A stretch of DNA of 10,149 nt. It comes from Elusimicrobia bacterium UBA6262 (GTDB taxonomy: Bacteria; CAYTYR01; UBA6262). Both the position numbers and the translations under genes were made by a program. The DNA lies in contig DJVG01000018.1 of assembly GCA_002441095.1 (NCBI GenBank), positions 1 through 10,149 on the forward strand, read 5' to 3'. The notes beneath the pieces are model-generated. The model did no database searches and was not told the origin of the DNA. It saw only the letters and a list, made by a program, of their open reading frames with translations. Positions 1 through 6,856 of this stretch are shown one piece after another. Within the stretch, counting starts at the first letter, position 1, and every line of letters starts with the position of its first letter.

Positions 1-2735
1 TTGCCTTCCACTACTGCCTGGGCGGCGGCTAACCTGGCGATCGGGACCCTGAAGGGGGAACAACTGACATAGTTCATTCCAACCCGGTGACAGAACTTGA
101 CGCTTTCTGCATCACCGCCATGTTCACCGCAGATACCGATCTTCAAGTCTTTCTTAGTCTTGCGGCCACGGTCTATGCCCATCTTTATTAATTCGCCAAC
201 ACCGTCCTGGTCGATGGTCTGGAACGGATCATCCGGCAGGATCTTTTTCTCCAGGTAATCCGGTAAGAAACCACCCATATCATCACGCGAGAAACCGAAG
301 CTCATCTGGGTGAGGTCATTGGTCCCAAAGGAGAAGAATTGAGCGACTTCAGCTATTTTGCCGCTGACCACGCAGGCTCTCGGGATCTCGATCATGGTAC
401 CGACTAAATGATCAATTTTCTTTAAACCATATTTATTCAGGACTTCCTGGTAAACTCTGGTAACGATCTCTTTCTGGTTGACGATTTCCGCTACCAGGCT
501 GACCACGGGTATCATGATCTCCGGCATTACTTTCTTTCCGGCTTTCAGTAATTCCGCTGCTGACTCAAATATCGCCCGCACTTGCATTTCAGTCACTTCC
601 GGATAGGTGATACCCAGTCTGACCCCGCGGTGCCCCATCATCGGATTGGACTCACGCAGCACCGAGGCGCGTTTGGACAATTCTTCCATGCTGATATTAA
701 GACTGGCCGCCAGGTCCTGCAGTTTTTCTTTTTCATGAGGAACGAATTCATGCAATGGCGGATCCAGCAACCTGATAGTTACCGGTAATCCTTCCATCGC
801 TTCCAGCGTCGCTTTGATATCACTCTTGACATGCGGGAAGAGTTCGGCTAAAGCCGCCCTTCTTTCTGCCACAGTCTTGGAAACGATCATCTTGCGCAAC
901 TTAAATAATGGCTGTTCGCTGTTTTTACCATAGAACATATGCTCGGTACGGAACAAGCCAATACCTTCAGCACCAAAAGCGCGCGCTTTGGCCGCGTCAT
1001 CAGGCGTGTCTGCATTGGTCCTGACCTTAAGTTTCCTGACCGCATCGCAAACTTTCAGGAATTCATTAAGAACCGCATTTTCTTCCGATGCGTCTACCAT
1101 CGGCAGCTGCCCTTCATAGACATAACCTTTGGTCCCATTCAAGGTGATCCAATCGCCTTCTTTGAGAGTCTTACCGTTGACGATCACAGTCTTGGCATGA
1201 TGATCTACTTGTAATGCTCCGCAGCCGACGATACAGCATTTGCCCCAACCGCGCGCCACCAGGGCTGCATGTGAAGTCATACCGCCGCGGGCAGTCAAAA
1301 TAGCCTGGGCCGCTCTCATTCCCTCAACATCTTCCGGATTGGTCTCCTCGCGCACCAGGATGACTTTCTTGCCTTCCTTGTACCAGTTCACCGCGTCAGC
1401 GGCATTGAAAACGATCATGCCTTTTGCTCCACCGGGACCAGCTGGCAATCCTTTGGCCAGCGGGGTGTAGGTTTTTTCCGCTTTGGGATCGATGATCGGA
1501 TGCAATAATTCATCAAGCTGGGCTGCGGTCACCCTGGTTACGGCGATCTCCTTGGTGATCAATTTTTCTTTAACCATATCCGCAGCCATTCTTACCGCTG
1601 CCGGACCGTTCCTCTTACCGATGCGGCATTGCAGCATGTACAGTACACCTTTTTCAATGGTAAATTCTATATCCAGCATATCGTGATAGTGTTTTTCCAG
1701 TCTTTTCTGGATATCATCCAGTTCTTTATATATTCTGGGCATGCCCTTGGCCAGGATCACCAGGTCTTTGTTGTGCTCGCTTTGGCTGTATTCATTGATC
1801 GGCGCCGGGGTACGTGTACCGGCGACTACGTCTTCACCCTGGGCATTGACCAGGTATTCACCGTAGAATTTGTTGGTGCCATTACCAGGATCACGGGTAA
1901 AAGCTACGCCAGTCGCGCTGGTATCGCCCATATTACCGAAGACCATAGCTTGTACGTTTACCGCGGTACCCCATTCATCCGGGATCCTCTCGATACGGCG
2001 GTAGCTGATCGCCCTCTTGCCGTTCCAGGAAGCGAACACTGCGCCGACACCGCCCCACAATTGCTTCATCGGATCATCAGGAAAACTGCTGCCCAGAACT
2101 TGTTGTATCTTGGCTTTGAATTGCGCACACAGATCCTTAAGATCATTGGCATCAAGGTCTGTATCAGCAGTTGCGCCTCTTTGGCGTTTCTTTTCAGCCA
2201 TTAGTCCTTCCAACTGCTTCCGGATGCCTGTTTCTCCTACCGGTTCAATACCGGCTGCTTTTTCCATAACTACGTCAGAATACATCATGATCAGGCGGCG
2301 GTAAGCGTCGTACACAAAACGCTCGTTGCCATTGGTTTGTTTGATCATTCCCGGGATGGTTTTTTCAGTTAAGCCGACATTCAGGACAGTTTCCATCATG
2401 CCCGGCATAGACTTGCGGGCGCCCGACCGTACTGATACGAGCAGCGGATTTTCCGGGTCACCGAATTTCTTGCCCATAAGTTTTTCTATTCTGGTCAACG
2501 CTGTCTGCACTTCTTTGGCCAAACTTTTAGGATAAGTCCTCTTATTATCATAATAATAAGTACAGACTTCCGTAGTAATAGTAAATCCTGGAGGTACCGG
2601 GAGTCTTAGCTTGGGATGGCCGGCCATTTCTGCCAGGTTAGCTCCTTTGCCACCGAGCAGGTTCTTCATGCTTTCATTGCCGTCACCCTTACCGCCTCCA
2701 AAAAAATAAACATACTTCTTGCCCTTTGCTGCCAT
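1..2735 (-). CDS. ppdK: Pyruvate, phosphate dikinase, 3' end just outside the window
   Basis: Cytosolic enzyme interconverting ATP, phosphate and pyruvate with AMP, pyrophosphate and PEP; in many anaerobes it works in the glycolytic direction or supplies PEP. The reading frame is open for 911 codons and leaves through the window edge. Visible parts in order: the N-terminal ATP-grasp-like nucleotide-binding domain with GGKGANLAEM (residues 28-37) and SVRSGARKSMPGMM (Arg103); the swivelling phosphohistidine domain with GGMTSHAALVAR, whose His489 is the expected catalytic histidine and Thr487 the usual regulatory phosphosite; and the C-terminal PEP/pyruvate TIM barrel with MIEIPRA (from 781), SFGTNDLTQ (802-810) and GICGEHGGD with catalytic Cys869. 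By comparison with the roughly 874-residue clostridial enzyme, where Cys is about residue 831, the stop should lie within a few codons beyond the edge. The ATG at 2735 follows AAGGAGGAA at 2744-2752. No key residue is missing. Identification is secure. Confidence 0.97.
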   Translation of the reverse strand, partial: MAAKGKKYVYFFGGGKGDGNESMKNLLGGKGANLAEMAGHPKLRLPVPPGFTITTEVCTYYYDNKRTYPKSLAKEVQTALTRIEKLMGKKFGDPENPLLVSVRSGARKSMPGMMETVLNVGLTEKTIPGMIKQTNGNERFVYDAYRRLIMMYSDVVMEKAAGIEPVGETGIRKQLEGLMAEKKRQRGATADTDLDANDLKDLCAQFKAKIQQVLGSSFPDDPMKQLWGGVGAVFASWNGKRAISYRRIERIPDEWGTAVNVQAMVFGNMGDTSATGVAFTRDPGNGTNKFYGEYLVNAQGEDVVAGTRTPAPINEYSQSEHNKDLVILAKGMPRIYKELDDIQKRLEKHYHDMLDIEFTIEKGVLYMLQCRIGKRNGPAAVRMAADMVKEKLITKEIAVTRVTAAQLDELLHPIIDPKAEKTYTPLAKGLPAGPGGAKGMIVFNAADAVNWYKEGKKVILVREETNPEDVEGMRAAQAILTARGGMTSHAALVARGWGKCCIVGCGALQVDHHAKTVIVNGKTLKEGDWITLNGTKGYVYEGQLPMVDASEENAVLNEFLKVCDAVRKLKVRTNADTPDDAAKARAFGAEGIGLFRTEHMFYGKNSEQPLFKLRKMIVSKTVAERRAALAELFPHVKSDIKATLEAMEGLPVTIRLLDPPLHEFVPHEKEKLQDLAASLNISMEELSKRASVLRESNPMMGHRGVRLGITYPEVTEMQVRAIFESAAELLKAGKKVMPEIMIPVVSLVAEIVNQKEIVTRVYQEVLNKYGLKKIDHLVGTMIEIPRACVVSGKIAEVAQFFSFGTNDLTQMSFGFSRDDMGGFLPDYLEKKILPDDPFQTIDQDGVGELIKMGIDRGRKTKKDLKIGICGEHGGDAESVKFCHRVGMNYVSCSPFRVPIARLAAAQAVVEG

Positions 2736-2743
2736 TGCTTCTG

Positions 2744-2752
2744 TTCCTCCTT
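2744..2752 (-). promoter_or_regulatory. Strong ribosome binding site of ppdK
   Basis: The minus strand reads AAGGAGGAA eight bases before the ATG at 2735. This near-perfect Shine-Dalgarno sequence fixes the ppdK start. The first NNTAGCG repeat unit begins only a few bases upstream, so the repeat array lies in the leader. Confidence 0.85.
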
Positions 2753-2755
2753 GTT

Positions 2756-2790
2756 TTTAGCGTATAGCGGGTAGCGGATAGCGTCTAGGA
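2756..2790. repeat. Heptad repeat in the ppdK leader, consensus NNTAGCG
   Basis: Read on the plus strand, 2756-2783 splits into four consecutive seven-base units that all end in TAGCG (first two bases TT, TA, GG, GA). A fifth, decayed unit follows at 2784-2790. The array lies between the predicted ppdK promoter and its ribosome binding site, so it would be transcribed as leader RNA. A 17-base stretch (2772-2788) recurs with one mismatch at 6782-6798 before recO. Function unknown. Confidence 0.8.
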
Positions 2791-2825
2791 TGCATTTCCG
2801 TATTCCTGCTAAATGTAATTTTAAT

Positions 2826-2854
2826 AATATAGCATAATTTTGTAATGCTGTAAA
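2826..2854 (-). promoter_or_regulatory. Predicted sigma-70-type promoter of ppdK
   Basis: On the minus strand TTTACA (2854-2849) is followed after exactly 17 bases by TATATT (2831-2826). Each box matches the sigma-70 consensus at five of six positions. The -35 box starts seven bases after the glyS stop codon (2863-2861). Transcription would begin near 2819, giving a leader of about 85 bases that contains the TAGCG heptads. It suggests ppdK can be transcribed independently of the upstream genes. No clear terminator separates glyS from ppdK, so read-through is also possible. Confidence 0.6.
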
Positions 2855-2860
2855 GACTTA

Positions 2861-4975
2861 TCAGGTATTGCTGATCACCAGCTTAGAGATATCCGCTATC
2901 CGCTGGAACAACCCGACTATTTCTTTCAGCAGCATGAGGCGGTTAGTCATCAGCTGGCGATCTTCTACCATAACCATCACTTGATCAAAGAACGTATCTA
3001 TATCCGGCCGCAGAGTTACCAGCCGGCGCAAGGCTTCAGTATAATTACCTTTACTCAGGTACTGCTCTGCTTCTGTCTTGATCTCCACAAATTTATGATA
3101 CAATTTTTTTTCTGCTTCCTCAACCAGCCGGCTTTCATCCAATTTTTCACCTTCACCAAGCAGTTTCTTATCCCTGGCCTGCTTCAGGATGTTATTGGCA
3201 CGTTTGAACCCGGCTGTGATCGGCTCAAAATCAGGTAAAGGCCGCAGGTCATGCAGGGACTGCGCCCTTTTCAGGGTATTATATACTTCACTATACCCAA
3301 TATCTAAGGCCGCGTCTATTTCATCATAAGCCAGTTTATACGGCTCAAAGCCAAAAATATATTCTATCCTTTCCCGGAAAAATTTCCAGGCTTTGTTCAG
3401 CAATTCCCCGGTATCAACTACTGGAATCCCGCTTTCCTTAAGTATCCTGATCTCCTTTTGAATCAACTCAAACAAAGAGAAATTCCAATGATTATCGAGC
3501 AAAATACGGATTATTCCCTGGGCCTGGCGGCGCAAGCCATAAGGATCGCCGCTGGAATCAGGGACCAGGCCAATAGCAAAGTCACTGATAATGGTGTCCA
3601 TTTTATCAGCTATACCGACGATAGAACCATTGGTCGTTTTAGGCAAGGGACCGGTGATGGACAGAGGCAAGTAATGCTCATAGATTCCCCGCGCTACCTC
3701 GTCTTTTTCATTATATTTGAGCGCATATTCACGGCCGATGACCCCCTGCAGTTCCGGGAACTCCTTGACCATTTCAGTGACCAGGTCAGCCTTGCTGAGC
3801 AAGGCAGTACGCTGTACGTCTGCCAGGTTATAACTGGTAAAAGGCAATTGCGAAGAGATATGCTCGCTTAATTTTATGACCCGTTCTGATTTACTATACA
3901 AGCTGCCCAGTTTTTCCTGGAACACTACGCCTTTGAGCTTTTCCACTTTTTCTGCCAGGGAACTTTCAGTATCTACTTTATAAAAAAATTCAGCATCTTC
4001 CAACCGGGCAGACAGCACCCGTTCATAACCCTCCCTGACTACTCCGGCAGCCTTAGGATCGCCATTGGAAATGCCGACAAAATATGGCAAGAGGTTCCCC
4101 TGGCTATCCTGCAAGGTGAAATATTTCTGGTGATGACGCATACACGTGACCAGTACTTCCGCCGGCAAATTGAGATAACGCTGGTCAAATTTACCCAGGA
4201 TAGCAGTAGGATATTCGGTCAGGTTAGTAACTATCGACAATAAGATCTCATCGGCATGAAGTTGCCCCTTACCCTTGGTTACCCGTTCCAGTTCAGACTT
4301 GATCCTGGCTTGTCTCTTTAACGGATCAACAATTACTTTCAGCTGGTTCAGGGTCTTTTCGTAACCGGTATTATTCTTCACCACTGCTTCTTTGTTGCCG
4401 GTCAAAATCAGATGTCCCCTGGTTTTGTTGCCGGTGGATAATTCTCCCAGCTTAAACTTGAGCACTTGTTTGCCCCATAAGCATAACAACCAGCGCACGG
4501 GCCGGGCAAACCGTACCTGCCTGTTTTCCCAGCGCATGGTTTTAGGAAAGTATATAGACGTGATAAACTGGGGCAGGAAAGCCGCCAGTATTTTATCGGT
4601 ATTTTGTCCTTTTTGCGAGAGTACTGCGCAGAGATACTCGCCTTTTTCGGTTTTTTTGATCGACAGTGCCTGGGGTTTGATATTCTGTTTCTTGGCAAAT
4701 CCCAATCCCGCCGGGGTCAGATTGCCATTAGCATCATAAGCCACCTGTTTCGGCGGCCCGGTTATTTCAGTTTTTTGGTCCTGTTGTTTTTCGGACATCC
4801 CTCGGATCATGATCACCAGGCGGCGGGGTGTGCCCCAAACCTTGATATCTTCAACAGCGATCCTGCTGGTCAATAAAAATGATTTAAAATCTTTTTCTAC
4901 CAGCGGCAAGGCTTCAGCAATATAGCCGGCCGGTATCTCTTCTGTCCCGATCTCCAATAAAAATTCTTTAGCCAT
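2861..4975 (-). CDS. glyS: Glycine-tRNA ligase beta subunit
   Basis: Beta subunit of the alpha2beta2 bacterial glycyl-tRNA synthetase; it recognises tRNA-Gly while the alpha subunit performs the ATP-dependent charging. The 704 residues match the usual length of about 680-700. The N-terminus begins with the family signature FLLEIGTEEIPAGYI. Further family blocks are CMRHHQKYF (278-286), an HD-like helical section around KADLVTEMVKEFPELQG (395-411), ADKMDTI (456-462) and PDSSGDPYGLRRQA (472-485). A helical DALR-type anticodon-binding end includes VMVMVEDRQLMTNRLMLLKEI (666-686). The ATG is preceded by GGAG seven bases upstream. It follows glyQ, its obligate partner, after a 119-base gap filled with repeats that could form a long hairpin. 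The last codons (QRIADI) contain an 11-base inverted copy of the ppdK-leader repeat. No defect is seen. Confidence 0.97.
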   Translation of the reverse strand: MAKEFLLEIGTEEIPAGYIAEALPLVEKDFKSFLLTSRIAVEDIKVWGTPRRLVIMIRGMSEKQQDQKTEITGPPKQVAYDANGNLTPAGLGFAKKQNIKPQALSIKKTEKGEYLCAVLSQKGQNTDKILAAFLPQFITSIYFPKTMRWENRQVRFARPVRWLLCLWGKQVLKFKLGELSTGNKTRGHLILTGNKEAVVKNNTGYEKTLNQLKVIVDPLKRQARIKSELERVTKGKGQLHADEILLSIVTNLTEYPTAILGKFDQRYLNLPAEVLVTCMRHHQKYFTLQDSQGNLLPYFVGISNGDPKAAGVVREGYERVLSARLEDAEFFYKVDTESSLAEKVEKLKGVVFQEKLGSLYSKSERVIKLSEHISSQLPFTSYNLADVQRTALLSKADLVTEMVKEFPELQGVIGREYALKYNEKDEVARGIYEHYLPLSITGPLPKTTNGSIVGIADKMDTIISDFAIGLVPDSSGDPYGLRRQAQGIIRILLDNHWNFSLFELIQKEIRILKESGIPVVDTGELLNKAWKFFRERIEYIFGFEPYKLAYDEIDAALDIGYSEVYNTLKRAQSLHDLRPLPDFEPITAGFKRANNILKQARDKKLLGEGEKLDESRLVEEAEKKLYHKFVEIKTEAEQYLSKGNYTEALRRLVTLRPDIDTFFDQVMVMVEDRQLMTNRLMLLKEIVGLFQRIADISKLVISNT

Positions 4976-4992
4976 TCAGAACTCCAGTTTTT

Positions 4993-5103
4993 AGTCGCTA
5001 GTTTCTAGTCGCTGGTATCTAAAGTCAGTTTCTAGTCGCTGGTCTCTGGTTAAAAACCATTAAGAACCAGTAACTAGAAACTAGAGACTATATACTAGCG
5101 ACT
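4993..5103. repeat. Heptad repeats forming a large inverted repeat between glyQ and glyS
   Basis: The left side (4993-5020 and 5027-5047) consists of seven-base units such as AGTCGCT, AGTTTCT and GGTCTCT. The block 5000-5020 is repeated at 5027-5047 with 20 of 21 bases identical. The right side (5073-5103) is a run of ACTANNN units. The segments 4993-5016 and 5066-5089 are inverted copies with 21 of 24 positions pairing. The inner segments 5046-5051 and 5065-5070 (CTGGTT/AACCAG) can extend the stem towards a 13-base loop. The transcript could therefore form a long hairpin. There is no T-run after it, so it is not a typical intrinsic terminator. The last unit extends into the end of glyQ and supplies its final codons and stop. 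Confidence 0.85.
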
Positions 5104-5973
5104 GTGTTTTTTTAAAAGCGGATATCCTAATTCTTTGCGCAGTTTCAGGAATCCTTCAGCGCAAGCCTTGGCCAGGTTACGCACCCGGGCGATATAATTG
5201 GTCCTTTCCGAAACGCTGATCGCGCCCCTGGCCTCCAGTAAATTAAACGTATGCGAACACTTTAATACATAATCATAAGCCGGCAAGATCAGGCTCTTGT
5301 CCGCCAGCCGCAGGCATTCTTTTTCATATTGTTCAAAAAGACGGGACAGCATTTTGATATCTGCTTCTTCAAAGTTATGCTTGGAATACTGGATCTCATT
5401 CTGGTGATAAATTTCGCCATATGAAATCCCGTTGCCCCATTCCACATCATAAACATTTTTCTTTTTCTGGATATACATGGCGATCCGTTCCAGCCCATAC
5501 GTGATCTCGGCAGTGATAGGATCAAGTTCGATCCCTCCTACTTGCTGGAAATAAGTGAATTGGGTTATTTCCAATCCATCCAGCCACACTTCCCAGCCCA
5601 ACCCGCTGGCTCCCAGCGTCGGGGATTCCCAATCATCCTCGACGAACCTGATATCATGCTGCTTAGGGATGACCCCCAGGGCTTTCAGGCTGCCCAAATA
5701 CATCTCCTGGATCTTTTCCGGTGCCGGCTTAATGATCACCTGGAATTGAAAATAATGCTGCAAGCGGTTAGGATTTTCCCCATACCTGCCGTCCGTCGGA
5801 CGGCGGCTTGGTTCAACATAGCATACAGACCAGGGCTCAGGACCAAGGGAGCGGAGAAAAGTAGCAGGATTAAAGGTCCCGGCTCCTACTTCCAAACCAT
5901 AAGGCTGGACCAGCAAACAGCCCTTTTCCATCCAGTATTTTTGAAGTGTAGTGACGATCTGCTGAAAATTCAT
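5095..5973 (-). CDS. glyQ: Glycine-tRNA ligase alpha subunit
   Basis: Catalytic alpha subunit of tetrameric bacterial glycyl-tRNA synthetase, a class II enzyme forming glycyl-adenylate and charging tRNA-Gly in the cytosol. From the chosen start it has 292 residues, the normal family size. Diagnostic blocks are GCLLVQPYGLEVGAGTFNPA (18-37), the motif-2 region CYVEPSRRPTDGRYGENPNR (51-70) with LQHYFQFQVI after it, EVWLDGLEITQFTYFQQVGG (128-147) and EITYGLERIAMYIQ (156-169). The open frame extends upstream to an ATG at 6069, but those extra 32 residues overlap the recO end, do not resemble GlyQ, and are passed over in favour of the ATG at 5973, which starts the family-typical MNFQQIV. It begins 16 bases after the recO stop, so the two are probably co-transcribed. 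The final Ser-Arg-stop lies inside the downstream repeat. No T-box leader is present. Confidence 0.97.
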   Translation of the reverse strand: MNFQQIVTTLQKYWMEKGCLLVQPYGLEVGAGTFNPATFLRSLGPEPWSVCYVEPSRRPTDGRYGENPNRLQHYFQFQVIIKPAPEKIQEMYLGSLKALGVIPKQHDIRFVEDDWESPTLGASGLGWEVWLDGLEITQFTYFQQVGGIELDPITAEITYGLERIAMYIQKKKNVYDVEWGNGISYGEIYHQNEIQYSKHNFEEADIKMLSRLFEQYEKECLRLADKSLILPAYDYVLKCSHTFNLLEARGAISVSERTNYIARVRNLAKACAEGFLKLRKELGYPLLKKHSR

Positions 5974-5979
5974 GAAGAA

Positions 5980-5987
5980 CCTTTCCC
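5980..5987 (-). promoter_or_regulatory. Ribosome binding site that decides the glyQ start
   Basis: The minus strand reads GGGAAAGG six bases before the ATG at 5973, within the 16-base gap after the recO stop. This supports 5973 over the longer start at 6069, which would lie deep inside recO. Confidence 0.6.
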
Positions 5988-5989
5988 TA

Positions 5990-6766
5990 TCAACTTTTAT
6001 TAGCTGCTGTATAAAAGAATTCCTGGCAATTAAATGAGTGCCCGGAGATAAATTGCAAATATTTTTCAAGCAGGATCTTGATGGCTAACTTGGTTTCGAC
6101 AGCCAGGTCAATATCCAGTAATTGTGGCAGCGCGCTTTTTTGCAGCAGCCGTAGTTTGGTCCAAACTTCCGTATTGAGTTCAAATAAATAATCCTGGCTT
6201 TTCAGGCACGCCCGGCAGGTAATACCGCCATCCGGCAAGCTGAACACCACGGGTTTATTTAGGGCCGGTTTTTCCTTGCATTGGATACAAGATTCGAGTG
6301 ATATCTTATAACCGCTGTAATCAAGGATCTTCAAGACAAACCAATTCCAAAGCGAGAGATAATTCTCCCTGGTCTGCAATACACCTGCATCCATCAAACT
6401 AAAACTTTTGCCCAATAAATTAAAAATGTCCTGGTTGGCCTCGCGATATTCGCTGAACTTGTCCACCAGTTCCAGCAGGTAGGAAGCCATACCGTATTTA
6501 AAATAACTCTCCCGCAAAGAATAAAAAGGATGCATGACCTGGCAGCCGGTCAACCGGGCCATATCCTTGTCAGTTTTAGAGAACAGCATTACCTGGTTAT
6601 GGGTAAACATCTCCAGGCTGGCGCCATACCTGGCTTTTACCTTGCGCAAACCTTTAGCCACTACCTGCACCTTGCCCCAGTCCCTGGTATAAAGCGTGAT
6701 CAAAGAATCTGCTTCGCGGAGCTCTTTGGTCCGCAGGACAATGGCTTCAGTTTTAGTAAAACCCAT
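5990..6766 (-). CDS. recO: DNA repair protein RecO
   Basis: RecO acts in the RecFOR pathway, helping RecA load on SSB-coated single-stranded DNA and promoting strand annealing. The 258 residues fit the usual 240-260. The N-terminus (about 1-80) is the OB-fold: TEAIVLRTKELREADSLITL, then LYTRDWGKVQVVAKGLRK, typical of RecO. The rest is the helical domain with a zinc-binding site formed by Cys160-x2-Cys163 and Cys184-x2-Cys187. The start at 6766 is supported by GAGG five bases upstream. The gene lies 90 bases after the Nramp gene, across a repeat-filled gap, and 16 bases before glyQ. The recO-glyQ-glyS order is common in Firmicutes and some other phyla, so it is probably the first gene of this housekeeping block. 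Identification rests on N-terminal motifs, the zinc site and context. Confidence 0.93.
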   Translation of the reverse strand: MGFTKTEAIVLRTKELREADSLITLYTRDWGKVQVVAKGLRKVKARYGASLEMFTHNQVMLFSKTDKDMARLTGCQVMHPFYSLRESYFKYGMASYLLELVDKFSEYREANQDIFNLLGKSFSLMDAGVLQTRENYLSLWNWFVLKILDYSGYKISLESCIQCKEKPALNKPVVFSLPDGGITCRACLKSQDYLFELNTEVWTKLRLLQKSALPQLLDIDLAVETKLAIKILLEKYLQFISGHSFNCQEFFYTAANKS

Positions 6767-6779
6767 ATTTACCTCGGTG

Positions 6780-6856
6780 GATAGCGGATAGCGTATAGTT
6801 TTTAACCCCTGTGTTCTCCTCTACGCTCCACGCCATACGCTTAACGCTATTCTAAT
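6780..6856. repeat. Two facing heptad arrays before recO
   Basis: At 6780-6793 are two GATAGCG units followed by a decayed TATAGTT. At 6822-6849 four seven-base units share ACGCY (TACGCTC, CACGCCA, TACGCTT, AACGCTA), that is, roughly the reverse complement of the first set. About 20 unrelated bases separate them, so an imperfect hairpin is possible. The 6782-6798 stretch nearly repeats 2772-2788. The array ends at the Nramp stop codon. No convincing promoter was seen in this gap. Confidence 0.75.

Noticed and set aside
1629..2204. 191-codon open frame on the plus strand opposite ppdK
   Set aside because: It lies entirely antisense to strongly conserved PPDK coding sequence and has no ribosome binding site or recognisable domain.
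4976..5103. CRISPR array or intrinsic terminator
   Set aside because: Units are seven bases without spacers, and the hairpin has no following T-run on the minus strand.
5788..5804. Eight-base GC-rich inverted repeat with a one-base loop
   Set aside because: It lies in the conserved motif-2 codons (RRPTDGR) of glyQ, so protein constraint explains the sequence.
5974..6069. Longer glyQ start at 6069 adding 32 residues
   Set aside because: The extension overlaps the recO coding end, does not resemble GlyQ, and the internal ATG at 5973 has a ribosome binding site and the family N-terminus.
5974..6100. T-box riboswitch before glyQ, as expected in some Firmicutes
   Set aside because: Only 16 bases separate recO and glyQ, leaving no room for a T-box leader, and no T-box sequence was seen.
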